Shown: positions 34,555 through 43,409 of the stretch, piece after piece
Layout of the letters: every line of letters starts with the position of its first letter
Position numbering within the stretch: the first letter of the stretch is position 1
NCBI GenBank assembly: GCA_003583745.1
Contig: QXPY01000006.1
Coordinates: 124,001 to 188,000 of the forward strand
From: Rhodocyclales bacterium GT-UBC
GTDB taxonomy: Bacteria > Pseudomonadota > Gammaproteobacteria > Burkholderiales > Rhodocyclaceae
DNA length: 64,000 bases
Reading direction: 5' to 3'
Made by a program: the position numbers and the translations under genes
The notes under the pieces: generated by a model
Seen by the model: only the letters and a program-made list of their open reading frames with translations
Told to the model about the DNA's origin: nothing
Database searches by the model: none

Positions 34555-35838
34555 ATGCTGACTGCGCTCATTCTCGTCTTCGTCATCGCCTATGCCGCGA
34601 TCGCCCTCGAACATCCCCTGAAAATCAACAAGTCGGCCTCGGCCCTGGTCGGCGCCGGCCTGCTGTGGACCATCTACGCCCTGGCTGCCGGCGATCCGCA
34701 TCTGGTCGGCGAGCAACTGGGTGAATCCTTGATGGGTACGGCGCAGATCGTCTTTTTCCTGATGGGCGCCATGGCCATTGTCGAAGTGATCGATGCCCAT
34801 AACGGATTCGAGGTCATCACCCAGCGCATCCGCACGGCCAGCCTGCCGGCCTTGATGTGGCTGGTCGGCTTCGTCACCTTCTTCCTCAGCGCGGTACTCG
34901 ACAATCTGACCACCACCATCGTGATGATTTCGCTGATGCGCAAACTGCTGGCCAAACGGGACGACCGTCTGTTCTTCGCCGGCATCATCGTCATTGCCGC
35001 CAACTCGGGCGGCGCCTGGTCGCCGATTGGCGACGTGACGACGACCATGCTGTGGATCGGCGGCCAGATCACGGCGCTGGCCATCATGAAGTCGGTCCTG
35101 CTGCCTGCTTTGGTCAGCATGTTGATCCCGCTCGCAATCACCGCCTATCTGTTGCGCGGGCAGAAAGTCCTGGCACCGGCTGCGGGCGGTCACGGTTCCG
35201 GCATCCGGAGCAGCGATTTTGAACGCAATCTGATCTTCTGTCTCGGCATCGGCATTCTGGTTGCCGTACCGGCCTTCAAGACGCTGACGCACCTGCCACC
35301 CTTCATGGGCATCCTGTTCGGGCTGGGCATTCTGTGGCTGGTCGGCGACCTGGTGCATCGGCACAAGGAGGACGAGTTCAAACACCATCTCACCCTGGTG
35401 CATGCGCTGAGCCGGATCGACATGAGCTCGCTGGTCTTTTTCGTCGGCATCCTGCTCGCCGTCGCCACGCTGGAACACACCCACGTTCTGGGCGACCTGG
35501 CCGGCTGGCTGGACCGTATGGTCGGTCGCCACGACCTGATCGTACTCATCATCGGCATGGTCAGCGCCATCGTCGACAACGTGCCCCTGGTCGCCGCCTC
35601 GATGGGCATGTACAGCCTGGCCGATTTCCCGGCCGATCATTTCCTGTGGCAGTTCATGGCCTACTGCGCCGGGACCGGCGGCTCCATCCTGATCATCGGC
35701 TCGGCGGCCGGTGTGGCGGCGATGGGTCTCGAAAAGATTGATTTTTTCTGGTACTTGAGAAGAATCAGCGGTCTCGCCCTGGTTGGCTATTTTGCCGGCG
35801 CCGGGGTCTATCTGCTGCAACATGCGGTAGTGGGATAA
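34555..35838 (+). CDS. nhaD: Sodium/proton antiporter NhaD
   Basis: 427 aa inner-membrane protein with 11-13 hydrophobic segments. GFVTFFLSAVLDNLTTTIVM, ANSGGAWSPIGDVTTTMLWI, HALSRIDMSSLVFFVGILLA and GMVSAIVDNVPLVAASMGMY are NhaD signatures; the two half-sites with conserved Asp-Asn (LDNLT and VDNVP) are likely cation-binding. The ATG at 34555 follows GGGAG. Exports Na+ (and Li+ in relatives) for pH and salt tolerance. Divergent from its probable regulator nhaR. Confidence 0.93.
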   Translation: MLTALILVFVIAYAAIALEHPLKINKSASALVGAGLLWTIYALAAGDPHLVGEQLGESLMGTAQIVFFLMGAMAIVEVIDAHNGFEVITQRIRTASLPALMWLVGFVTFFLSAVLDNLTTTIVMISLMRKLLAKRDDRLFFAGIIVIAANSGGAWSPIGDVTTTMLWIGGQITALAIMKSVLLPALVSMLIPLAITAYLLRGQKVLAPAAGGHGSGIRSSDFERNLIFCLGIGILVAVPAFKTLTHLPPFMGILFGLGILWLVGDLVHRHKEDEFKHHLTLVHALSRIDMSSLVFFVGILLAVATLEHTHVLGDLAGWLDRMVGRHDLIVLIIGMVSAIVDNVPLVAASMGMYSLADFPADHFLWQFMAYCAGTGGSILIIGSAAGVAAMGLEKIDFFWYLRRISGLALVGYFAGAGVYLLQHAVVG

Positions 35839-35912
35839 ATGGAGCCAAGGAATGATTTTCCAATGCAAGAATGAATGGTTTGAACCGGCCATCATGCCTG
35901 GTTCGGCGGGGA

Positions 35913-36467
35913 ATGATCGTGCTGCTGCCTGAGCGTCGGGCCTGCACGGCAATGCTGGCCGGCGTGCTGGTCGGCCTGCTTGCCGCCTGTGCGACGCAGC
36001 CGGCACCGGACGAGGCGGCCAAGCCGCCGGTTGCCGTCCCCAGTGCGACACCGCAAGCCAAGACGCCGACGGCGGAAGCGCCTCCCGCCGCGCCGGTCGT
36101 CGAAGTGGTACGCGAGAACAGCGTGTTCTTCGCCTCGCGCAGCAGCGACATCAACGAAGAGGGTTTGGCGACACTGCGCCGCTATGCCGAACGCCTAAAG
36201 GACAACAAGGATCTCAAGGTCATGTTGGTCGGCATGACCGACGACCTGGGTAGCCGGACCTACAACCTGGCCATGGCCGACCGCCGTATCGCCGCCGTCC
36301 AGCATCAACTGCGCGAACTGGGCGTCCGACCGCAGCAGATGCGGCGCTACAACGCCGGCGGCGAACAGGGCAGGGCCTGTACGTCGCCCGAATGCCGCAG
36401 CACGATGCGCCGGGTCGAACTGCGCTATATAGAGAAGCCGGCAGCGGCCAGGAAACACCATCCCTGA
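35913..36467 (+). CDS. OmpA-like lipoprotein
   Basis: 184 aa from the ATG at 35913; an ATG at 35871 would add 14 residues. Signal peptide ending in the lipobox LLAAC (cysteine about residue 26), a Pro/Ala-rich linker to about residue 75, then an OmpA-like peptidoglycan-binding domain: VFFASRSSDINEEGLATL, LKVMLVGMTDDLGSRTYNLA, MADRRIAAVQHQLRELGV, PECRSTMRRVELRYI. The usual D..GS..YN..L..RRA pattern is kept. Probably tethers outer membrane and cell wall. It contains two cysteines in ACTSPEC. Single gene, convergent with cynS. Confidence 0.8.
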   Translation: MIVLLPERRACTAMLAGVLVGLLAACATQPAPDEAAKPPVAVPSATPQAKTPTAEAPPAAPVVEVVRENSVFFASRSSDINEEGLATLRRYAERLKDNKDLKVMLVGMTDDLGSRTYNLAMADRRIAAVQHQLRELGVRPQQMRRYNAGGEQGRACTSPECRSTMRRVELRYIEKPAAARKHHP

Positions 36468-36536
36468 GCGCAGCCCCGATCTAGCCGTGGGGCGGCGGTG
36501 CCATGCCGGCATCCGCCTGACCCAGCGGCAGGGCGC

Positions 36537-36980
36537 TCAGTAAGTCTTGTACGGCAGGAACTTGCCGCTCATCGTGATCTTGACGCGGTCGCCCTTGGGG
36601 TCGGCTTCGCGGGTCAGGTCCATGTTGAAGTCGATGGCGCTCATGATGCCGTCGCCGAATTCCTCATGGATCAGCGACTTGAAGGTCGTGCCATAGACAC
36701 TGATCAGTTCGTAGAAGCGGTAGATCAACGGGTCGGTCGGCACGGCGGTGGGCAGCGAACCCTTGTAGGGCACGACCTGCAACTGCGTCACGGCTTCTTC
36801 CGGCAGGTCGAGCGCTTCGCCGACCGCCTTGGCCTGGGCTTCGGTCAGCGTCATCTGGCCGAGCAGGGCGGCGGTACTCCATTCCTTGCTGTGGCCGACC
36901 ACTTCGGCCAGCTTGGCCCAGGTCAGCTTTTTCTTGATTTTTTGGGTGACGATCAGGTCGGTGACTTCTTCGCGATTCAT
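36537..36980 (-). CDS. cynS: Cyanate hydratase (cyanase)
   Basis: 147 aa, cytosolic. Converts cyanate and bicarbonate to carbamate and CO2, releasing ammonia. Helix-turn-helix-like N-terminal domain (LTWAKLAEVVGHSKEWSTAAL) and the cyanase C-terminal domain with catalytic residues Arg88 and Glu91 (YRFYELISVYG) and Ser114 (GDGIMSAIDF). Length is standard for the family. Last gene of a five-gene minus-strand cluster; 19 bp after the ATPase gene, with GGAGACCCACC before the ATG. Confidence 0.97.
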   Translation of the reverse strand: MNREEVTDLIVTQKIKKKLTWAKLAEVVGHSKEWSTAALLGQMTLTEAQAKAVGEALDLPEEAVTQLQVVPYKGSLPTAVPTDPLIYRFYELISVYGTTFKSLIHEEFGDGIMSAIDFNMDLTREADPKGDRVKITMSGKFLPYKTY

Positions 36981-36999
36981 GGTGGGTCTCCTTGAGAGT

Positions 37000-37848
37000 T
37001 TAAGCAGCGAGTGAGGCGGTAAGCGGTTCGTCTTCGCCGGGGCGGACGACCGGGGGATGGATTTCGCCAGCCGGTTTCGGGTCTTTCGAGCGGCTGACCA
37101 GAAAATCGACCAGGTGATTGCGGATGCGGTAGAAACGCGGGTCGTGGTGCATGTCGTGGCGGGTGCGGCGGCGCGGCAGCGTCACCTGAACAATCTCGGC
37201 GATGCGCGCCCGTGGCCCGTTGCTCATCAGCAGGATGCGGTCGGAAAGCAGGATCGCCTCATCGACATCGTGGGTGATCATGAACACCGTCTGTTCCGTT
37301 GCCTGCACGATCTTCAGCAGTTCGTCCTGAATCGTGCCGCGGGTCAGGGCGTCGAGGGCACCGAAGGGTTCGTCGAGGAGCAGCATCTTGGGCTGGATGG
37401 CGAAGGCGCGGGCGATGCCGACGCGCTGCTTCATGCCGCCGGAGAGCATGCTCGGCTTCTTGTGCAGGGCGTGGCCGAGGCCGACCATCTCCAGGTACTG
37501 CGTCGCCTGGGCTTCGATCTGGGCCTTGCTCCAGTCCGGCCAGCGCGAGCGCACGCCGAATTTCACATTGTCGATAACGCTCATCCACGGCATCAGCGCG
37601 TGGCTCTGGAAGACGACGCCGCGATCCAGCCCCGGCCCGACGACCTCACGGCCGTCCATGATCAGGTTGCCGGCGCTGGCGTTTTCCAGCCCGGCCAGCG
37701 CGTTCAGGATCGTCGTCTTGCCGCAGCCGGAGTGGCCGATGATGCAGACGAACTCGCCTTTCTCGATGCTGAAATTGACGTTCTCGAACACCGGCGCATC
37801 GTTGCCGGTGTAGGACTTGGCGAGGTTGTCGACTTGCAGGAAGGCCAT
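37000..37848 (-). CDS. cynD: Cyanate ABC transporter ATP-binding protein
   Basis: 282 aa from the ATG at 37848. Walker A IGHSGCGKTT, Q-loop VFQSHALMPW, signature LSGGMKQRVGIARA, Walker B MLLLDEPFGALD and switch histidine ITHDVDEA are all intact. Belongs to the NrtD/TauB/SsuB group. The C-terminal 40 residues form a proline-rich tail (FLVSRSKDPKPAGEIHPPVV). With genes for permease, binding protein and cyanase in the order cynA-B-D-S, the cargo is very probably cyanate, although nitrate-type cargo cannot be excluded from this subunit alone. Confidence 0.88.
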   Translation of the reverse strand: MAFLQVDNLAKSYTGNDAPVFENVNFSIEKGEFVCIIGHSGCGKTTILNALAGLENASAGNLIMDGREVVGPGLDRGVVFQSHALMPWMSVIDNVKFGVRSRWPDWSKAQIEAQATQYLEMVGLGHALHKKPSMLSGGMKQRVGIARAFAIQPKMLLLDEPFGALDALTRGTIQDELLKIVQATEQTVFMITHDVDEAILLSDRILLMSNGPRARIAEIVQVTLPRRRTRHDMHHDPRFYRIRNHLVDFLVSRSKDPKPAGEIHPPVVRPGEDEPLTASLAA

Positions 37849-37853
37849 GGCGC

Positions 37854-38693
37854 TTACTCCGTGTAGCTGACCAGCTTTTGCAGGCCGGCAAAGCAGCGGT
37901 CGAGGATCATGCCGACGACGCCGATGACGAGAATGGCGAAGATCACGTTGGGCAGCGCCAGGTTGTTCCACTCGTTCCACACGAAGTAGCCGACCCCGGT
38001 GCCGCCGACCAGCATCTCGGCGGCGACGATGACCAGCCAGGCGATGCCCATCGAGATGCGCATGCCGGTCAGGATGGTCGGCGCGGCGGCGGGCAGGATC
38101 ACCGTCAGCGCCTTGCGCAGCGGCTTCACCTCCAGTGTGCGGGCGACGTTCAGCCAGTCCTTGCGCACATTGGCGACACCGAAGGCGGTGTTGATCAGCA
38201 TTGGCCAAACCGAACAGATGAAGATCACGAAAATGCCCGAGAGGTCCGAATCCTTGATCGTGTACAGCGCCAGTGGCATCCAGGCGAGCGGCGAAATCGG
38301 CTTCAGGACCTGGATGAAGGGATCGAGCGCCCGGTGCAGCAGCGGCGACATGCCGATGGTGAAGCCGAGCGGCAGCGCCACCAGGATCGCCAGCGCAAAG
38401 CCCAGGCCGACCCGGCCGAGCGAATGGCCGAGCTGGATGGCGATGCCCTTGTCGTTCGGCCCGTTATCCTTGAATGGGTCGGAGAGGTGGGTGACGATGG
38501 CCTTGCCGATCTCCTGCGGCGGCGGGAAACCGCCCGACTTGGCGGCTCCCTTGCCCATCAGGGCCGCGTATTCGTCCTGCGCCGCCGCCTGCTGCGCGCT
38601 CTCCTTCGGCTGCGTGGCAACGAACCACACGCCGATGAAGAAGGCGAACAGCACCACCGACAGCAGCAGGCTTTTCCAGTGCTCGTTTTTCAT
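37854..38693 (-). CDS. cynB: Cyanate ABC transporter permease
   Basis: 279 aa inner-membrane protein of the NrtB/SsuC group. Helix near residues 8-26, a soluble loop with PPPQEIGKAIVTHL, then five or six helices. The coupling-helix (EAA-like) region is FGVANVRKDWLNVARTLEVKP followed by ILPAAAPTILTGMRISMGIAW. 5 bp after it on the minus strand is the ATPase gene; 12 bp before it is the binding-protein gene. Substrate inferred from the downstream cyanase. Confidence 0.9.
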   Translation of the reverse strand: MKNEHWKSLLLSVVLFAFFIGVWFVATQPKESAQQAAAQDEYAALMGKGAAKSGGFPPPQEIGKAIVTHLSDPFKDNGPNDKGIAIQLGHSLGRVGLGFALAILVALPLGFTIGMSPLLHRALDPFIQVLKPISPLAWMPLALYTIKDSDLSGIFVIFICSVWPMLINTAFGVANVRKDWLNVARTLEVKPLRKALTVILPAAAPTILTGMRISMGIAWLVIVAAEMLVGGTGVGYFVWNEWNNLALPNVIFAILVIGVVGMILDRCFAGLQKLVSYTE

Positions 38694-38705
38694 GGCGGGC
38701 TTTCG

Positions 38706-40085
38706 TCAGGCCTTCTTGATGGCGAAGGAATTGACGTAGGCGTCGGCCTTCATCGGGTCGAACTCCTTGCCCATCACCTTGAACTTGGCGTAATTCTCCT
38801 TGGGCGCCGGCATACCGATCTCGGCCATGTGCTTCTTGGCATCGGTGATCAGATACACCTTCTCGGCGATGTCCTTGTAATTGACGTCGCCCTTGATGTA
38901 ACCCCAGCGCTTCATCTGGCTGAGAATCCACACCGCCATCGAATACCACGGGAAGGGGTCGAAATCGGCACGGGTCGGCACGTTCTGCACGCTGCCCAGG
39001 CCGTCGGCGAACTTGCCGGTGAGCACCTGTTCGAGCACCGTCTTGGGCTGGTTGAGGTAGGCGGCGGGCGACAGCACCTCGGCCATGATCGGGCGGTTCT
39101 TCGGGTCGCGGGCCATCTTGGCGGCGGTCAGGATGGCGCGGTAGAGCGCGGCGAAGGTGTTGGGGTTCTGCTTGACGAAATCGGCCGGCACGCCGAAGGA
39201 GCAGCAGGGGTGGCCGTCCCAGATTTCCTTCGAGAGGATGTGGATGAAGCCCACCTCGTCATAGACCGCGCGCTGGTTGAACGGGTCGGGGCCGAGATAG
39301 CCGTCGAGGTTGCCGGCGCGCAGGTTGGCCACCATCTCAGGCGGCGGCACGACGCGAATCTGGATGTCCTTGTCCGGGTCCAGCCCGTGCTCGGCCACGT
39401 AGTAGCGGAGCAGGAAGTTGTGCATCGAAAACTCGAAAGGCACAGCGAACTTGAAGCCCTTCCATTGCTTCGGGTCGCGCTTGTCCTTGTGCTTGACGTG
39501 CAGCGTGATCGCCTGGCCGTTGGTGTTCTGGATGGTGGCGACGTTGAGCGGCAGCGGGTTGGAGCCGATGCCCATGCTCATCGCAATCGGCATCGGGGCC
39601 AGCATGTGCGAGGCGTCGTATTCGCGGTTCAGCACCTTGTCGCGGATCAGCGCCCAGCCGGCGGTCTTGATCATCTGCACGTTCAGCCCCTGCTGCTTGT
39701 AGAAGCCCAGCGGGTCGGCCATCAGCAGCGGGCTGGCGCAGGTAATGGGAATGAAGCCGATCTTCAGGTCCTTCTTTTCCAGCGGGCCTTTCTCCTGCGC
39801 CATCGCCTCCAGCGCCCCGAGCGGGAAGAAGCTGGACAGCGCGGCCAGCGCCGTCGAGCGGCCCACGGCGCGCAGGAAGCGGCGGCGCTCGCCATCGTCC
39901 GGGAAAACGGCGCGCATGATCGCCGACTCGATGGTGCGGCGGTTCAGCGCTTCCTCATTGGCCTCGACCGGCAGATCGGCAGCCTTGGCCAGTGCCGCAT
40001 CGTGCTCGGCCTGCGAGTGGTGCCGGCCGCAGCTGCAACTGCCGAGCCGGGTGCCGTCGTTGAAAGGGTCCTTGAAAGCAGACAT
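38706..40085 (-). CDS. cynA: CmpA/NrtA-family ABC transporter substrate-binding protein (cyanate)
   Basis: 459 aa. The N-terminal 60 residues are hydrophilic with a cysteine-histidine patch (GSCSCGRHH), then a Tat-like signal (RRRFLRAVGRSTALAALSSFF) around residues 68-90, so export is probably in folded form. Binding-protein body: LKIGFIPITCASPLLMADPL, LNREYDASHMLAPMPIAMSMG, LRYYVAEHGLDPDKDIQIRVV, LGPDPFNQRAVYDE. This matches NrtA/CmpA/CynA proteins for nitrate, bicarbonate or cyanate. The unusual long pre-signal region may be a leader or cytosolic segment. Confidence 0.88.
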   Translation of the reverse strand: MSAFKDPFNDGTRLGSCSCGRHHSQAEHDAALAKAADLPVEANEEALNRRTIESAIMRAVFPDDGERRRFLRAVGRSTALAALSSFFPLGALEAMAQEKGPLEKKDLKIGFIPITCASPLLMADPLGFYKQQGLNVQMIKTAGWALIRDKVLNREYDASHMLAPMPIAMSMGIGSNPLPLNVATIQNTNGQAITLHVKHKDKRDPKQWKGFKFAVPFEFSMHNFLLRYYVAEHGLDPDKDIQIRVVPPPEMVANLRAGNLDGYLGPDPFNQRAVYDEVGFIHILSKEIWDGHPCCSFGVPADFVKQNPNTFAALYRAILTAAKMARDPKNRPIMAEVLSPAAYLNQPKTVLEQVLTGKFADGLGSVQNVPTRADFDPFPWYSMAVWILSQMKRWGYIKGDVNYKDIAEKVYLITDAKKHMAEIGMPAPKENYAKFKVMGKEFDPMKADAYVNSFAIKKA

Positions 40086-40120
40086 GGCAATCTCCTTCTG
40101 GAAAATCGATGAATGAAAAG

Positions 40121-40783
40121 TCAGGCGGGTTCGTTGAATTCAATGTCGTGTCGGTACAGCTCGTAGGCACGGTGGTATTCCATGACGCGGGCCACGTCGT
40201 CGATGAAGGCTTCGTCGTAGCCGGCCCTGCGCAGCAGGTGAAAGCCCATCTCCATGCCGGAAGCGATGCCACCGGCGGTGACGATGCGCCCGGCGTCGAC
40301 GACGCGCGCCCGGCTGACGCGGCAGGCCGGGGCGATCTCGGCCAGGCGGTCGATCGGCGTCTTGCCCATGTGCGAAGCTTCGAGCCGGTCTGGCTCCTTG
40401 CGGTTGGTCGCCGGCAGGCCATCGAGCAGGCCCATCCGGCCGTAGATCCATGAGCCGGTGCACACGCTGGTCAGCAGGCAGTCCGGCGGCAGCGCCTTGA
40501 TGTAGCGGTGCAGGTTGGCGTTGTTCAGCTCCTGCCGCGTGCCGTAGCCGCCGGGAATCAGGAAGGCATCCATCGCCGGCTGGTCGGCGAAGCTGTAATT
40601 GGGAATGACGGTAAAGCCGGCCTGCGTCTGCACCGGCCGCATCGACTCGGCGATCAGGAAAGTATCAAGCTCCGGGTCCAGCCGCCGCGCCACCGAAAAC
40701 ACCCCGGCCGGCGCCGCGTAATCGACGATCTCGGCATCCTTGAACACATAGATGCCCAGCCTGAATCCCTGTTTGCGTGCCAT
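40121..40783 (-). CDS. DJ-1/PfpI-family protein (isonitrile-hydratase-like) leading the cyanate cluster
   Basis: 220 aa, cytosolic, no AraC-type DNA-binding domain. DJ-1/PfpI fold with FRLGIYVFKDAEIVDYAAP, DAFLIPGGYGTRQEL, the nucleophile elbow LTSVCTGSWIYGRMGLLDG (cysteine near residue 109) and GRIVTAGGIASGMEMGFHLL. The elbow resembles that of isonitrile hydratase and the non-regulator part of GlxA-like proteins. First gene of the cynABDS run, 35 bp before cynA, with GGGAGG before its ATG. A role in cyanide- or nitrile-type chemistry linked to cyanate use is inference. Confidence 0.8.
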   Translation of the reverse strand: MARKQGFRLGIYVFKDAEIVDYAAPAGVFSVARRLDPELDTFLIAESMRPVQTQAGFTVIPNYSFADQPAMDAFLIPGGYGTRQELNNANLHRYIKALPPDCLLTSVCTGSWIYGRMGLLDGLPATNRKEPDRLEASHMGKTPIDRLAEIAPACRVSRARVVDAGRIVTAGGIASGMEMGFHLLRRAGYDEAFIDDVARVMEYHRAYELYRHDIEFNEPA

Positions 40784-41186
40784 GCGACGACCTCCCGAAA
40801 GGGGCCGCCTTCGCCAGAAACGAAGGCCGGCCGATGGAGATCATTCTGGCGACGCCGGCTGGGGCCCGGTATCACGACAACTGTGATTCGGGTGTAGGGG
40901 GATTACTACAAGGGGGGAATAGTGCTATCCATCGTAAAAGGTCATTCGTCTGATGCGACACATCTTTCCGAGATCAGCTGTTTATCTGCCACCCTGGCTG
41001 TAACGCGCATATCTGTTGAGATGGCGCGAAACCAAAAGTCGCAGGCGCCCCAAAGGACGTATAGCACTTAAAATTACGGACTCCGCGTGTCGCAGCCGTG
41101 GAGCCGTGCGAAACAATCCAGACCTAGGTCATTTTCAACTGCGATGGAATGACCACATAAGCACCATTGAAACAGGAACAGTACAC
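40784..41186. other. Intergenic region between the cyanate cluster and the type I R-M operon
   Basis: 403 bp, no gene. Contains TCAC-N7-GTGA at 40872-40886 and, nearer hsdM, an inverted repeat GGTCATT/AATGACC plus a third GGTCATT at 40940-40946. Base composition becomes less GC-rich toward hsdM. It should hold promoters for both divergent operons and the left junction of the R-M island. No integrase, tRNA or insertion sequence is seen here. Confidence 0.5.
41127..41154. promoter_or_regulatory. Inverted repeat GGTCATT-N14-AATGACC before hsdM
   Basis: Perfect 7-bp arms at 41127-41133 and 41148-41154, ending 32 bp before the hsdM ATG. Candidate operator controlling R-M expression. No control-protein gene of the classical type adjoins, so the binder is unknown. 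Confidence 0.4.
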
Positions 41187-42731
41187 ATGACCAGCGCCCA
41201 ACAACGTGCCGAACTGCAGCGCCGCATCTGGCAAATTGCCAACGAGGTCCGCGGTGCGGTCGACGGCTGGGATTTCAAGCAATACGTGCTCGGCGCGCTG
41301 TTCTACCGCTTCATCAGCGAAAACTTCGCCGCCTACATCGAAGGCGGTGACGACAGCATCGATTACGCCGAGCTGCCCGACAGCGTCATCACCCCGGCCA
41401 TCAAGGACGACGCCGTCAAGACCAAGGGCTATTTCATCTACCCCAGCCAACTATTCGCCAAGGTCGTCGCCGGCGCCAACACCAACGAAAGCCTGAACAC
41501 CGACCTTGCCGCCATTTTTGCCGCCATCGAAAGCTCCGCCAGCGGCTACCCTTCGGAGCAGGACATCAAGGGCCTGTTTGCCGATTTCGACACCACCAGC
41601 AACAAACTCGGCAATACGGTCAAAGACAAGAACACCCGCCTGGCCGCCGTGCTCAAGGGCGTGGCCGATCTGAATTTTGGTGACTTTAATGCCGTTCACA
41701 TCGACCTCTTCGGCGATGCCTACGAATTCCTCATCTCCAACTACGCCGCCAACGCCGGCAAATCCGGTGGCGAGTTCTTCACGCCGCAAAACGTCTCCAA
41801 GCTGATCGCGCAACTGGCCATGCACAAGCAGACCAGCGTCAACAAGATCTACGACCCGGCCTGCGGCTCCGGCTCGCTGCTGCTGCAAGCCAAGAAACAA
41901 TTCGACGACCACCTCATCGAAGACGGCTTCTACGGGCAGGAAATCAACCACACCACGTACAACCTGGCGCGGATGAACATGTTCCTGCACAACATCAACT
42001 ATGACAAATTCGACATCCAGCTCGGCAACACCCTGACCGAACCGCATTTCGGCGACGAAAAACCCTTCGACGCCATCGTCTCCAACCCGCCCTATTCGGT
42101 GAAGTGGGTCGGCAGCGACGACCCGACGCTGATCAACGACGAACGCTTCGCCCCGGCCGGTGTGCTGGCGCCCAAATCCAAGGCCGACTTCGCCTTCGTG
42201 CTGCACGCCCTCGGCTACCTCTCCGCCAAAGGCCGCGCCGCCATCGTCTGCTTCCCCGGCATCTTCTACCGGGGCGGTGCCGAGCAGAAAATCCGCCAAT
42301 ACCTTGTGGACAACAACTACGTCGAAACGGTGATTTCGCTGGCGCCCAACCTGTTCTTCGGCACCACCATCGCCGTCAATATCCTGGTGCTGTCCAAGCA
42401 CAAGACCGACACCCGAACCCAGTTTATCGACGCCAGCGGCCTGTTCGACAAGAAAACCAATAACAACGAGCTATCCGACCAGCACATCGAAGAAATCATG
42501 CAGGCCTTCGACAGCAAGGCCGATGTCGCGCACTTCGCCCACTCGGTGAGCTTCGAAGCCATCGCCGCCAACGACTACAACCTGTCAGTCAGCAGCTACA
42601 TCGAAGCCAGGGACGACCGCGAAGTCATCGATATTGCCCAGCTCAATGCCGAGTTAAAGACCACTGTTGCCAGGATTGACCTGCTCCGCAAAGAGATTGA
42701 TGCCATCGTGGCGGAAATCGAAGGCTCTTAA
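41187..42731 (+). CDS. hsdM: Type I restriction-modification system methyltransferase subunit
   Basis: 514 aa. N6-adenine DNA methyltransferase subunit of a type I R-M complex (M2S1, with R2). HsdM N-terminal domain ([35 protein letters not shown]), SAM-binding motif [11 protein letters not shown] at residues 223-232 and catalytic motif NPPY at 300-303. Length and pattern agree with EcoR124I-type (type IC) HsdM. Start at 41187 is the first ATG before the family N-terminus. Followed after only 15 nt by an unexpected RelA/SpoT-domain gene. Confidence 0.95.
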   Translation: MTSAQQRAELQRRIWQIANEVRGAVDGWDFKQYVLGALFYRFISENFAAYIEGGDDSIDYAELPDSVITPAIKDDAVKTKGYFIYPSQLFAKVVAGANTNESLNTDLAAIFAAIESSASGYPSEQDIKGLFADFDTTSNKLGNTVKDKNTRLAAVLKGVADLNFGDFNAVHIDLFGDAYEFLISNYAANAGKSGGEFFTPQNVSKLIAQLAMHKQTSVNKIYDPACGSGSLLLQAKKQFDDHLIEDGFYGQEINHTTYNLARMNMFLHNINYDKFDIQLGNTLTEPHFGDEKPFDAIVSNPPYSVKWVGSDDPTLINDERFAPAGVLAPKSKADFAFVLHALGYLSAKGRAAIVCFPGIFYRGGAEQKIRQYLVDNNYVETVISLAPNLFFGTTIAVNILVLSKHKTDTRTQFIDASGLFDKKTNNNELSDQHIEEIMQAFDSKADVAHFAHSVSFEAIAANDYNLSVSSYIEARDDREVIDIAQLNAELKTTVARIDLLRKEIDAIVAEIEGS

Positions 42732-42746
42732 ATCGAGGCCAAGCCC

Positions 42747-43409
42747 ATGACACTCAGCAATAGCCTGATTACAAAACTGGGCGACAGACTTCGCTGCGGC
42801 GATTTCAGCGAAGCTGACTTGGCGATGCTCGATACTTTTCGCCAAACCTTCAGTGAGGTTGATGAACAGGCCTATCAGCTTATCCAAAGCACGCTTGCAT
42901 CAGCAACGGGCTGGACTAGCACCAAACGCAAGCGCAAAACCCAGCAGTCAATTGTTGATAAGCTGTGTCGCCAGCCCCGGTTACGCTTGCCACAAATGCA
43001 GGATATCGCAGGCTGCCGGATTGTGATTGAGGGCGGCAGTCAGGTAGCAGACACCTTGGGCAGCCTGCTTACTGGCGCATTTGAGCCGCTGCAATGGGAA
43101 ATTGAGCGCAAAGAGCGGCATGCCCATGGTTACCGAGCCACCCATATCATTGCCAAAAAAGGGCAGAAGTTTTACGAAATACAGCTTAGAACGTATGCGC
43201 AGGATGTGTGGGCAAACCTGGTTGAGAGTTTGTCCGATGAGAACAACACCCTCAAATACGGTGGCAACGACCAAGAGCAAGCACTAATGAGTCAGTTGAA
43301 AATTTTGGCGGAGCGATTTTCTGAAATTGACCAAAACGCTCATCAAGTAAGCTTTGAAATCTATCAGCAACAAATAAAGGATGCGATTCACCATGTATTT
43401 TCTCATTGA
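42747..43409 (+). CDS. RelA/SpoT-domain nucleotidyltransferase-like protein inside the R-M operon
   Basis: 220 aa, cytosolic. A single RelA/SpoT synthetase-type domain about residues 55-165: basic donor-binding region TKRKRKTQQSIVDKL, then MQDIAGCRIV (Asp86, Arg91), HGYRATHIIAK (Tyr129, the guanine-stacking position in related synthetases) and YEIQLRTYAQDVWANL (Glu144, Arg148). All core synthetase positions I can identify are kept, so it may be active as a (p)ppGpp/(p)ppApp synthetase or a toxSAS-type tRNA pyrophosphokinase. No hydrolase (HD) domain. Lower GC than hsdM and hsdR. Its 3' end overlaps a small membrane protein gene by 17 nt. Role in the R-M operon is not known to me. Confidence 0.85.
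   Translation: MTLSNSLITKLGDRLRCGDFSEADLAMLDTFRQTFSEVDEQAYQLIQSTLASATGWTSTKRKRKTQQSIVDKLCRQPRLRLPQMQDIAGCRIVIEGGSQVADTLGSLLTGAFEPLQWEIERKERHAHGYRATHIIAKKGQKFYEIQLRTYAQDVWANLVESLSDENNTLKYGGNDQEQALMSQLKILAERFSEIDQNAHQVSFEIYQQQIKDAIHHVFSH

Noticed and set aside
37878-40112. 744-aa plus-strand open frame across cynB and cynA
   Set aside because: Crosses two well-supported genes on the minus strand and consists of shadow-type His/Asp/Gly-rich sequence.
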